Shown here: positions 51,001 to 62,527 of the stretch, in pieces | Numbering within the stretch: the stretch's first letter is position 1 | Layout: the number at the start of each line of letters is the position of its first letter | Origin: Cloeon dipterum | Lineage: Eukaryota > Arthropoda > Insecta > Ephemeroptera > Baetidae | Length of the DNA: 64,000 nucleotides | Assembly (NCBI RefSeq): GCF_949628265.1 | Contig: NC_088787.1 | Span: 33,468,844 to 33,532,843, forward strand | Direction of reading: 5' to 3' | Translations under genes and position numbers: made by a program | The notes under the pieces: generated by a model | What the model was told of the DNA's origin: nothing | What the model saw: only the letters and a program-made list of their open reading frames with translations | Databases searched by the model: none

Positions 51001-53791
51001 TTTTCTGCAGATTATTGAAACACATAAATTTAAACATGATCTCATAAAGTTAAAACTATCTTATTCTTGTTATTGGATGCGCTAAATATTTCTTGTTACA
51101 TACATGTGTTTTTTTTTTGTTACTCTACGTTGTTTTCCTGCAGGTGTTGTGGCCATTGTGCAGTTTGCGTGATTTAAGATTATGGACTGAGGTATACTTG
51201 GGTGGCGTGGTGCGAGCAGTGGACGCAGTACCCCCCACGTCGCCGCCGCCAAACCTCACCAAGTCGACTTCATGTGAGGATCTGCAGCAAGCTCTCCATT
51301 CCTCTGCAGTCCAGACGAGGAGAAACAGTCAACCAAGTCTAACAGACAGGTGCGTGTACCTGCACCAGTATTTTCCATTTTTAACCCTGCTTTCTTCATT
51401 TCACAGCACCATTGAAAGTCTACTGTTTGACAGTGACCCAGTTACCAAGGACGAGCAGCAGGAGGGGAAGGAAGAGGCTGAGAGCGCGGAAAATGGCGAT
51501 GTTGTCGACGGCTTAGTTCCTAGCCCAGAAATTCCACCTCCGCCACCGCTGCCCTCGGTGGAAAGTTCAACAGATACTCTGGTCCCGGTCGAGATGACCA
51601 ACGGGACCTGCGTCAGAGAGGATTCACCAAAGTTGCAGCAGAATCAGCAAATACTGGTTAGAATGGATTGAATTTAAAATATGAACAAATCAGAATTAGC
51701 TGAAACTTCCGTGTTTGCCAGATATGTTTTTTCTTCCATTGGAAATTTGATAATTTCCTTATAATTTTTTGAGGGGAGATGTGATCTTATTCCCTATATT
51801 CATAAAATTAGCTTATTAACCAAATATCCTCATTTTGTTTGCAGATCGAACAAAATCCAACAGAATGCCATGTGTGTGCGTCCAGTCGGAGGTTTTTGCT
51901 TGAGTCAAACGCTCTTGGACTTAGCAGTAATGGGAATGGAGCACTGCCTAATGGCCATACAAGAACTAGCTCTCATTATTCTACTCCTACCAGTTACCCG
52001 CCCACCCCAGGTAAGAGCACCTAACATGATGGTCTGGAGTGGAAATATTTTTAACAGAACCATTTAAATTTGCAGGGAGCGACAGCACAGCAGGGGAGGA
52101 AGAGGCTCAAAGAGCCAGCCACAGATGTCATCTCCCTGACCGGCCCTTACCTATACTTACTTCTAAGATGGACTTAGACGGACTGTCCACAATCCAGTCT
52201 GACATTCAAACACGCTTAAGACATATTTTTGCCGACTTCCAAGTAAGTTCCACAAAGATAACTGTTATTAAAAGGGAAATTCAATTGGTATTTCCAGAGT
52301 CAAGTTGATGCTCTCCAAAGAGAACTGCACACGACGCGTATGGCTCTGATCCAACAAGTGTGTCACCACTGCAGTCCAGGGACGTCCAATGGCGACCACC
52401 GGACTGACGAAACGGTGAGTGGATTTTTCTCTATTATTAATATTAGTTTGGATGCTGTGATATTGTCCTGCCGTACAATGTCCTAACAGAAATTTCTTAA
52501 TGACTATGTCCTAAAGTACAAAGCACTAAAAATATGTACTGTCCTTGGTCCTTGCACCCCATTTCATGATAAAGCTTGTAATACACTTAAATATAAAATC
52601 TTAACAAAAATCCTACAGCATTTTAAATCAAACATACAGTTACTCATATCTACTCATGTAAATACACAACTGTCTTCAACAGCAGCCAACAACAGAATAA
52701 ATATAAAAATTCCGATATTTAAATTTAAAAAGCAGGCTTATCATTTTAATGTGTTCTTACAAAACAAACGATCTAAATATATGACGCTGAATCTATCTAA
52801 TAATTCAATCAGTGTGATGAAATATAATATTAGTTCATAATCTGTTTTTTCTGTAGAATTTATTTTTAGGACAATGTCGGTGGACTCGCTTGAGGATATT
52901 ATTTTAGGACGATTTTTAATTTTGGACTTTGTCTCAAAGACAATGTATGGCACCTCATTAATTTATTGATAATTTCGGCCATAGGGATCAATACCAGAGA
53001 GCGTGGACAGCATCGCGGAGAACGCCGCTAACGGAAGTCTGAGCTCAAGACCTGCGTCAGACGTTTCTTGGGAAACGGTGGAGGAGAAAGACGTGTTTCC
53101 GACGCGGTGGATACCTGACCACGCCGTCACGAGATGCATGGGATGTGATACCGAATTCTGGCTAGGCAGACGGAAACACCACTGCAGGTTCTGTCATGAT
53201 GATGTTATAAATTAGGCTTGTCTATTATACACTCTTTTTGAGCCCCTGTTTACTACGCCATGATTTCAAATAAACATTATACTCTTCTAGATTTTCTGCT
53301 TTGGTTAAGTTTTTTAAGATCCAGTTTATTTATTTTATTAGGACGTGCATGGATTTTTCTTCTCTTTGCAAGTGAGTGGCATGAGCTGTATACTCCACCT
53401 TATCATCATTTAAAACCACGTTCTCTCTCTCCCTCATAAATGGGAACTTGCATGACAAATGAATGAGGCAGGAAGTGTACCGCATTTGTAATGTAGCGTT
53501 GCCCGCGTAACCATTAGCGCCTGTTGCAGGAACTGCGGACAGATTTTCTGCAACGACTGCTCATGGAACACGGCCCCGTTGCCGTCAGAGCAGCTGTACG
53601 AGCCAGTGCGGGTGTGCGCCAACTGCTACCGCCAGATTTCCGCCGCCGGTGGCTGCACGCTCATTTTGAATGGCGGCGCGCAGCCGATGCCCAATGGACA
53701 GCAGGCGTGCAAGCAGCAGAGCACCGCCGCTGCCAACGCCGCGCACCACGACAAACTGCAGAAGCCGATTGTGTCCGCCGGCAGCACCTAA
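48070..53791 (+). CDS. MTMR3/4-type myotubularin phosphoinositide 3-phosphatase with FYVE domain
   Basis: Sixteen exons, 1006 aa: 48070-48284, 48344-48460, 48771-48990, 49052-49230, 49807-49987, 50047-50234, 50291-50486, 50548-50736, 50789-50953, 51144-51349, 51407-51656, 51845-52010, 52076-52242, 52298-52414, 52985-53187, 53530-53791. PH-GRAM comes first (LALSNYR), then the phosphatase core with [14 protein letters not shown], matching the C-x5-R myotubularin signature (catalytic Cys406, codon 50406-50408). [20 protein letters not shown] and [16 protein letters not shown] match human MTMR3. A low-complexity linker and a coiled coil (exons 13-14) precede a C-terminal FYVE finger, [17 protein letters not shown]. 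The family removes the 3-phosphate from PI3P and PI(3,5)P2 on endosomes and autophagic membranes. It is predicted to be active. Intron 7 has a GC donor. The preceding in-frame codon is GTG, so ATG 48070 is chosen. Confidence 0.95.
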
Positions 53792-53879
53792 CTCCGTCTC
53801 TGAGGCGTTATGATGATATAAATTATTTCTCAAGGTTTCTGGTCCGAATGGAGTTTTTCCAAAATGTGTGATTTGAGGA

Positions 53880-53885
53880 AATAAA
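53880..53885 (+). promoter_or_regulatory. Poly(A) signal of MTMR3/4-like gene
   Basis: AATAAA about 90 nt after the stop codon. Further hexamers lie downstream (for example near 54406 and 54861), so a longer 3' UTR is possible. Confidence 0.45.
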
Positions 53886-55187
53886 ATCGGTTGTTTGTGT
53901 TTAATTTGTCCAGGAAATTTGCTACATGAGATGCCCATTTTATGGCAATGATGATACTTTTTAAAATTAAATTATTCTTGCCTGTTTTGTTGCGTTTCAA
54001 AAAAAGATTTTTAAAACCAACTTGTTGGCATTGGGATTGAGTGTGAATCAATGCACCATTTTCGGATGAATTCCGCTCGGACGATGTAGCACGCGCTGCC
54101 GATTGTCATGGCTCTCGATTGTCTTGCTTCCATGTTAGATTTCAAAGCATTTTTGTAAGACGGTGTGATCAGGTCCCCCGCCCTCCCCAAAAATTATTGT
54201 ACTATCTCGAAGGAAAAAAAGTGAAATTAATTTATTCTTATTTACTCTGTATAGCATCGTTAAACAAAGCATGTATCGCGTGGTGTATTTAATCAGTTTG
54301 ATTTCTGCAAATTGTGCGAATAACCAGGGAAGAAGAATGTTGCCTTTTCCCAGATTTCACTGGTCCACCTAGAGTTAATACGATCAATGCGCGTAATTAT
54401 GTGATAATAAAATGTGATGGGTCAAAATTAATAGAAAAAAATATGCTGGAGTCCTTCTTGGCTTTACTTTATAAGCATTTTGTGTGATCATTTTATCTCT
54501 ACGTAGTCTCTATCTGCTGTCTTGATTTGCCTCCGCCGCAATTCTTTCTTGTCTAGCTGTGAGATTTTATTATTTATTCTTTGCATCTACGCTCTTCGTT
54601 TTAGCTAAAGGCTTTTAGTTGTGAGGGCAACCAAAGATTTGTTGCAAATTTTTATTTTTCTGTATGTACTAATTTCAGTCATGGTAACTTGGAATTTATG
54701 ATTTACTAACGACTCCCTTAGTAGAAACTTGTAACAGGCCAAGTTGAAATTCAAGAAAGGCAATGTTCTTGACTACGAGACTGCATTCTATGGATTTTGT
54801 GGTGAAGAAAGGATAATCTATTGTGTAGCATATTAGTGTATATTTAGTCCTTGTAAAAATCAATAAAATCATATAATTGAAAATAATTTGTTGGCGTATC
54901 TTATATTTTAGTGACAGTTCTGAAGAAAAAGAAATTGACTGAGTGGGGTTTCCAGTTTTATTTACCTTAGTAGACAATTACAATTTGTGTATGTAATTGG
55001 ATTTGTTTGGGAGTGACAAGGAATAACCGTCGAAATCTATTTGTTCCTCTCTACAGACAAATTCACAGAAAAAAAATAATAGATGATGTGCTTGCTGTTA
55101 AAAGAGGACTCTTCATTCCTCACTAATACGAGTTGGAAGTGAAAAATATGAACGCGAAGCAAGCCAGTGAGATGCAGGATCAGCTTT
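53886..55187. other. Convergent 3' region of MTMR3/4-like gene and SmD3
   Basis: No coding sequence supported. AT-rich, with alternative poly(A) hexamers on the plus strand and the SmD3 poly(A) signal at 54957-54962 on the minus strand. Confidence 0.5.
54957..54962 (-). promoter_or_regulatory. Poly(A) signal of SmD3
   Basis: AATAAA on the minus strand, about 225 nt beyond the SmD3 stop codon. Confidence 0.4.
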
Positions 55188-55666
55188 TCATCGCCGGCCA
55201 CCCTTGTCGCCGCCACCGCCGCCTCCCGGGCCACCCTGGCCTTGCCAACTGCCTCCTCTTCCTCTGCCTCCACGCCCTCGACCTCTCGCGGCTGCAATTA
55301 AAAAGTTATTTAGTTTCCAGATGAATGCACCAAGAAATTTCTGTTACCTTGCGCCCTGAGAATGGCTGACTTTCCTCTGCCGGCTGCACCACCACCGCCC
55401 TTTTGTCCTTGTCTTTTGAACATTGGTGCGTTTTTTAACATGTCAGGCAGTATCAAGAATCTAATTTTCGAGCCTCTAATAAAAACATTTTCCAGTTCAG
55501 CTGTGCGACCGTCTCTGTAAGTGACCACAATGTTTGTCATTTGACAGTTCATGTTGTCTTCAGCCTCGATCAGTTTGCCGCGGTACACTTCGCCGGTGTT
55601 GGTTTCGCACGTCACGATATGGCCTTCGGCCTCGTGAAGCACTTTAATCGGCACGCCGATCGACAT
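55188..55666 (-). CDS. SmD3: Small nuclear ribonucleoprotein Sm D3
   Basis: Two exons, 140 aa: 55666-55348 and 55291-55188 (stop TGA 55188-55190), joined by a 56-nt intron. The first 86 residues are almost identical to human SNRPD3 ([54 protein letters not shown]) and carry the Sm1 and Sm2 motifs. The tail is a Gly/Arg-rich RG repeat ([14 protein letters not shown]), the usual substrate for symmetric dimethylation by PRMT5 before loading by SMN. SmD3 pairs with SmB in the heptameric Sm ring on U1, U2, U4 and U5 snRNAs. The tail is longer and more Gly-rich than the human one. Confidence 0.98.
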
Positions 55667-57261
55667 AGTTCTTTTTTGCGATTAAATTCACTCGCGAATT
55701 AAGTCTGTGGTCACAGATGATCGCGGATTTTCCAAAATTCGCCGGCTAACGTACAGACGCTTTGTTTACAAACTACGGCGGAGGCAACACAATACGATGG
55801 TGCTGCCACCAAGGTGTCAATAAGGAGAGTAAAGGTAGGAGATGCGAAGCAACAGCCAGAGTCACCAAGAGAGGGGCAGGAGTGGGGGGCGAACGTTGTT
55901 CGCTCGCTGATTGTCGGTGTTGCATATTGTTTGATCATTGTTGAACCTAACGGAACTCAATCGCAAATTTAATAAAGAAATTCGCATTTAAACTTGTTGT
56001 TTCATTTCAAAGCAGAAGCTAATGAACATTCAGTCTTTTGTAATTAGAGGTGCGTAAAATTTCATACTTTATTCCAGAGCGTATTCCTGACAGGAAATGG
56101 AAACAGGGAAACAAGAATTCCTGCTTAGGCCTGGAATTACGGCAGGACAGGAAAATATTGTTCAGGAATTTTTCTTCAAAACAATTCCATTCTTGGTCAA
56201 TTTTATATCAAATATTTCATAAAACGACTTTTCATTCTGATGCTGTTTTAAAAAGTTTGCTTTATTTCACGTAATTAAATATTCAGCCAAAAAATTATCC
56301 ACGGCGTTTACAATTTTGCTGTAAAATTAAAAAAAAGCACAATTTTAGTCGAAGAAACAAGCATTTTACCGACAAAATCTACTTTATTAAAAACATTTTG
56401 TCGGGGTTTTCTGCAATATTTTTTGTGTTTTAAATATTCTAAATATTTTGTTGGATGCTAAATTCTGTGCGGGGTGTGTATTATTTTTTCCGTTTAGTTC
56501 ATAAAGGGGAATTAGATGAATTAGGAATTATATATCAACTCAGACACAATTCAAAAACTTTGAAATTCTTTTAAAATGTCAAAATGGAAGTTTCAAATAA
56601 TTAAAAGAAAACAAAAACAGATATAAAAAGTTATAAAAATAGATGAAAGACCATTTTATTTCATGGAATTAAATTTAAGAAGAAAAACAGGAATATAGCT
56701 GACGGGGGAGGAAAGGGCCGGAAAAACCTTTCTTGCATACGCTCTACATATTTACTTGAACCATATAATTTGAAAATTGAAAAATTCCTGACCAATACTG
56801 AATACGAATTTTCAGTTAGAGTAATTTTATTTCAATTATTCTGTAACTAATTTTTTTTGTTACCTAATTATTCTCAAATTTCAAGTTCAATCAAATTCTT
56901 TCGAGCAAAAATTTAATGTTAAATTACCGAATCCTAATTATTCTCAAATTTCAAGTTCAATCAAATTCTTTCGAGCAAAAAATTTAATGTTAAATTACCG
57001 AATTTAAAAATCTGCGAATGATGTTAGTTGGTAAATCACAACTAAACAAGCCTGATATGAACATGCCTTACAAGCTATAGATAAACAAGCAGCAAAATTT
57101 TTCAAATTGAAAAGTTTGGCAAGATTTTTTTTAGTTTATTAAGGAATTTGCAATCCAGAGTTGTTTGGTAAACATTTCTCCCAACATATAAGCTAATTGA
57201 TTACTTGGTCTAGTTATTGTGCTTTATTCTAATTTATTATAGTAGGTACCCACTTCTATAA
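55667..57261. promoter_or_regulatory. Divergent spacer between SmD3 and the THAP-transposase-USP gene
   Basis: The SmD3 promoter and 5' UTR lie at about 55667-55930. The remainder is AT-rich with no supported exon. A tandem 70-bp duplication is at 56863-57003. No obvious terminal inverted repeat of a P-type transposon was seen. Confidence 0.4.
56863..57003. repeat. Tandem direct duplication, 2 x 70/71 bp
   Basis: Copy 1 (56863-56932) and copy 2 (56933-57003) both run from CCTAATTATTCTCAAATTTC to ATTACCGAAT. They differ by one extra A in an A-run, so the duplication is recent. It ends about 260 bp upstream of the THAP-transposase-USP start codon. Confidence 0.9.
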
Positions 57262-60200
57262 ATGCATATCTGCAAAGTGTGCAAAATAAAGCGGAGCCAG
57301 AACCAAGGATTATCTGTCGGGGAGAATCCTAGTCTGTTCAAATTCCCAAAAAATGGGGACCTTTATAATCTCTGGAGGTCCTATTGTGGAGATGAAGAAC
57401 CAACAGCATCGTCACGCTTGTGTCACGTAATCAGAGTGCAGAAACTTTTATAATATATTATTAATGAGTTAACAAAATTTAGCTCGAATTTCATCCGTGC
57501 ATGTATTCGGTGTCGACCGAATCTGGGCGCACCATACGAAAACTGTGCCCTGGGGCCGTCCCAGGTATAATTCAAATATATCTGATTGAATTTAATTTTA
57601 ATTTAGTTTCACAAAACTACACCCCTCTGTAGGACCGTTTGTTCCATGCTTGGATGAAGGGATTCGTGTGGAATATGACAAGAAGGAAGCGTACAGTGAG
57701 TCTCACACCACAGGAGTTACCTATTTCTTAATATAAATCGCCTCTTTAGTTCTGGGTCTCGGCCATCAAGAACTGAATCCGTCTAAACAGGTCGCCTTTC
57801 TCGAAAATTGCTTGTGGGAGCTCAAGAAAGAGGTAAATCCAAGTTGGAATGTAATAAATATAAAGTATAAAATTTTAAAATTAAGTACGACAAGTTGGAA
57901 GAAGGCTTAAGCCGTTTCCTGAATAAGGACCAATTGGAAAGAATTAAAGCGGACCAAACCAAAAGATGTAACAAGCCGTGGAGCGCAGACACAGTAAATA
58001 AATGCATGAAGCTGTGGCTGAGGATGGGCACAACGGGCTACGAAGAAGCCCGAAATGGCAACAAGTGGCCATTAGTGAGCCTGAGGACTCTACAAGAAAA
58101 CCTAGAAAAGATTGATTTTGAGCCAGGCTGTTTGGATGCTGCCTTGAAAGTAATTCAAGAAAAGGTGAAGAAGGTCCCTGATATGAACATTGGAATACTT
58201 TCCCTTGACGAGATGGCAGTGAGGTGAAATTTCTGTAATTTACTTTGAATATTTTCTGATAACAATTTTCAGGCAAGGAATCTTTTATGACAAGAGATTT
58301 AAAAGGCTCATTGGTCTCGAAGCTGAAAGCCTCACTAAGTCGTCAGAGGGAGAAATTAAAGCAGCCACTCATGTGAACACAGTAATGCTTCGCTCAGTGA
58401 AGTATCATACGAAGCAACTTATTGCATACGACTTCACAGGTATAGAATTAGATATTTAGGATATTTAGTTGTTGACGAAAAAATAAATTTGTAAATTTTT
58501 TTAAAATAATTATAGGCCCTTCAATGGACGGACAGAAATTGTGGACATATTTGTGCAGCGTAATTTCCCAGCTGCATAATCATGGTTGCTTCGTCGCAGC
58601 AATATCCTCCGACATGGGATCAAGCAATATAGCCATGTGGCGGTGCGCAAACATTTATGCCAACCGCTCTGGCGTGAATGTGACTACTGCACATCCAGCA
58701 GACCCATCCCGTGATTTAGTAGTTACGTCTGATCCGCCACACGCATTGAAAGCTGTGAAGCGCATGGCGCTGAAGTACAACATATTTGTGCCCCAATGGT
58801 TCCAGGAAAAATACACATTACCCACGAGAACTGTGAAATTGCGAGAGCACTTGTCACAACTTATAGAAATTCAAGAACAGCACAGTCTCTTTCTGGTACC
58901 TAATCTTTCAAGACAACAGCTTGTTCCGAAGAACTGGGAGAGCATGAGGGTTTCAGATGCATTGGCTGTTTTCAACAAAAAAGTAATATATTATATTATA
59001 CTTGTTTTAATTAATATTTTAGGAGTAGAATCGCTTTCTGTTTGAAAATTCTGTTCTTTTAACTAATTTTGAAGCGCAAAAATGGTTCAACTGGAGTAAA
59101 TATTATGATAATTCAAAGAGCAGCTTTCCTTCCACTTAAAATAATGTGCAAAAACTTCTATGAACCAATTTGTTTTCAGCGTGGCATCAATTTTGTTTCT
59201 AAAGTTTGTATTTCATTTTTACTTGATATCAATTTTAAATGTGCCTATTACAAAATTGATTTAGAGAAAACCATATTTTTATTTTTTCTAGATGGAGTTA
59301 TCGAATTTGATATAGAAAAAAGAGATTTTGTTAGCCATTAACTACGGGGGCGCATGATTAATTATCAGAATTCATTTTCAAAACTCGCATCCATTTTTAC
59401 TTTTATGTTCAAAAAATGTTTGATAATTCATACTAAAATTTACTAAATATATTTAGAGCATTTCATTATATTTTAAGTTCAATTTTTTATAGTTACACGC
59501 GTTTCAGGTGTCGGTGGCCATTGAAGTATGCGTCACAAAGCAACTGCTTCCGACAGAAGCTCTCACGACTTCGCAGTTTATATCTACAGTAACCAGCTGG
59601 TATGACATTTTGACTGCGAGGTGCAAGAGCGATGGCTTGAAGAATGATGGCAGCAAAGACAAACTGGAGCTCCTGAACATGACAAAATTGTTATTTCAGC
59701 AGATCGTGCCCCTCGACTCAAAGCAGCAGTGGCTGCAAGCAATGACTGCAGTCATCATTTGCACCGAAGCCGTGCTGACATTATATAGAATGTTGGTTAC
59801 AGAAGGTATATTTATCACTTTAAGATCCTGCATTTTCGATTAATTGCAGCTACCTAATTCTAGAGCTGTGATATATTTTATCAGCTATAGTAAAATAAAA
59901 AATGCGAAATTAAACAAAAAAAATATATTTTAGGGCAATCATATTGATTGGAGTCACATCTTAAGACAGCAAAAAGGTTTGAAATTAAATATGTTCAGCT
60001 TTAATTTGACTAAATATAGTTCGCTTTCATGCATCTGGTAATTCCTAATAATAATTTTTAATCGTGTGATCGGCATGACTGTATATTCTCTTACAACCTG
60101 CATGATAAAACCTTCGCTCTATATCTTTTAATTGGTAATTTAATCTTTTGCATTTGGATATCTCTAAGTCGATTTTGCATGATACTTTTTGAAAGTCTCA

Positions 60201-62477
60201 CCAATCATACGTAATTTTTAACGAAAATACTATTTCAGGCGATTTGGAATACCTGCTGCCAAGCAGAGTAACAACCGAGTGCAACGAAAATATATTTTCA
60301 CAAATTCGAGTGGGTGGCGGCGACGCATACCCTACCGCACCACAAGTGATTTCTTCATTGAAGAAAATAATGGTAACTCAGGCTCTGCAGCACCCAAGAG
60401 GCTCAAGTTACTCGGAGAGCGGTGATGAAAATCTCGCTACTTTACAAGACTATCTCTCCAACTCCCGGCCCACTCCAAGTCCAAACCCAAACGACGAGAG
60501 TCTGCCAACGACTGAAGACATGTCTGAAGTCTCCTCCTCAGACTTTGAGCAGTTGGCAACATTCCACATGGCTGGTTGGGCCATGAGAAAGGTAAAATTC
60601 ATTATTAACTTTAAAAGTAAATTTATTCTTTATAATTTTCACCAAATAGGTTTTCAAGCTGTCCGAATTGAAAACATGCGAACAATGCTTGGACAACATT
60701 TTCTGCACGGCAGAGGAAACAACAGTAGCTGTGCCACCCCTACCGTATCTATTCACCTTAACACTATCTAACGGCTATTTGAAATACGTTGGGTACGAGA
60801 CCTATATGGTGGCACAAAAGCTCGTGGAATGTTTCAAGGCCGCTTTCAAATCATCAGAGTCAACTGTCAACCCTGAGCTTGCAGGGCAATTCCGATTACA
60901 GTTCGAGAAGACCCAAGTTGCGGTTAACTTTGCTACCACAAAAGATCATCATGGTCCAAAAATAGTGGCAAAGTTTACTGAGTATCTGACTGAAAGTCTG
61001 ATTAAGCGCCACTGCAAAATCAGAAACAAGGAGTCCTCAGCAAAAAATGTGACAAACTATGCAGGGAAGAGTTCCCAAATGCGGACGTCAGTCGAAACTG
61101 TACGAGTTGCCGGTAAGCTGATAAATTTATTGATATTTCTAGTATTTAACAAATCACACTAATTTATAGAAAAACGGGGAGCTCCCGAGAGCAGCAATGA
61201 GACAGCCAAAAGGAAAAAGACTTCTGCAGTAAATTCAAAGAAAAGTTAGTGATTACTCTATTAATGAACAATTATTCGTTACACAGGGGATTCCAAGTGA
61301 CGTAGGATTGAGCCTCGGAGGGAGCTCAGCCCTGAACTCATTACTACAAATCCTGTACTCCAACGACCGAGCAGTGCAGAGAGTGTTGGATCAGGAAATC
61401 GAGTATGAGTAAGATTTAAATTAATTATGCAATGTGTAAATGTATTTGGTTAACTTTTTAACATTAGAATTTTGAATATTAATCTCGGATTCCATTACTT
61501 CTCTATTCAGAAACAACCAAGATGGTTCCAAGCTGACTGAAGAATTAAGCAACATGTTTAAAAAGATGAGGGATTCTAGTCTCCAAGTGGAGCAGGCAAA
61601 GTCACTAGAGCAGCACTTGACTCAGTTGTTTGGATCCTTGGAAATGTCAGGAGAAGAGTTGTGCAAGTTAATTTTCCAACGCCTTGCTGAGGTGAAAATC
61701 CCAAATACTTTTAGTTTAGTATATAAATTAATCGGCGCTGATTTTATTTATAGGAGCCCAAAGGAAAGCCACTGACTGACCTCATCCAAGGCGAAATAAC
61801 GTCCAAACTCAGTTGCTATGTGTGTGACATATTTGAACTGGTAGTCGAAAGATTTACAGTCCTCAATTGTGCACCAAATAATACTGATCATCTTCAGGTA
61901 ATGCCATGATAATCACTTAAAAATTTAATGTCCATATAAATTTATATATAATGTATTTAGAAAATGGTTAATCAACTGAACGTGACCGAGACTCGAGACG
62001 AGAAAGAGTGCAAGACTTGCCAAATCACAGGGGGAATGTGCAGCACCAGCTACATTTCAAAGTCTCCACAATTGCTAGTTGTTTATGTTGACAGGCAAGT
62101 GACTTAAATAGAGCTTACTTGTTTTATTTTTAAATGTTTTCTTAATTTAATAGGAAGGATCACAACTTGTCGATAAACACGACGCCCCTTAAAATTGAGG
62201 ACGTTCTGAACATCACCCTCCATTCTGGTAGGAAAATAAAATACCAGCTCTTTGGAGCTTTCATATACCAGGGTCATGACCGATATCTAGCTTTGGCAAA
62301 GCGAAGGAACAGGTAATAATAAATCTAAAAGGTTCAGCAGTGTTATCACATTTGTTATTTAAAAATACTTTCAGATGGTGCTTGTATGAAAATGAGCTGT
62401 GCAAAAAAATCTCCAAAGCAGAATTCGACAAGTGCTTTTCTGCCTATGTTAGCATTTTATTTTATGCTGTATTGTGA
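57262..62477 (+). CDS. THAP-like finger / P-element (THAP9-type) transposase / inactive USP-fold fusion
   Basis: 17 exons, 1126 aa, all phases compatible: 57262-57426, 57483-57564, 57633-57695, 57750-57832, 57886-58223, 58273-58439, 58516-58982, 59508-59805, 60239-60591, 60650-61112, 61170-61228, 61287-61408, 61511-61691, 61754-61897, 61961-62094, 62154-62312, 62375-62477. Residues 1-84 are THAP-like (C4, C7, FKFPKN, W38, C54, AVP). Residues 100-826 are a P-element/THAP9 RNase H-like transposase: SLDEM (D239), SSDMGSSN (D332), NENIFSQIRVGGG (E571), then the family's C-terminal MAGWAMRK...CEQC motif. After a basic linker (KRKK), residues 847-1126 look like a ubiquitin-specific protease: LGGSSALNSLLQIL at the Cys box with Ser860 for Cys, CYVC and CKTC finger pairs, SPQLLVVYVDR, GHD (His1081) and AYVSILFY. 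Whether it is an active element or domesticated is not known. Exons 15-16 are joined by a GC-AG intron. Confidence 0.8.
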
Positions 62478-62521
62478 GACTACACAACCCGCCCAACGTT
62501 TTCAATTTTTTTTTGTTAATG

Positions 62522-62527
62522 AATAAA
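62522..62527 (+). promoter_or_regulatory. Poly(A) signal of the THAP-transposase-USP gene
   Basis: AATAAA only 45 nt after the stop codon of the USP-like exon. I see no such hexamer between the transposase and USP-like parts (61113-61286). Confidence 0.6.

Noticed and set aside
61229-61312. Alternative donor GTTAGT at 61245 for fusion exon 11
   Set aside because: With the strong acceptor at 61286 it creates an immediate stop. The GTAAAT donor at 61229 gives a 58-nt intron in the right phase.
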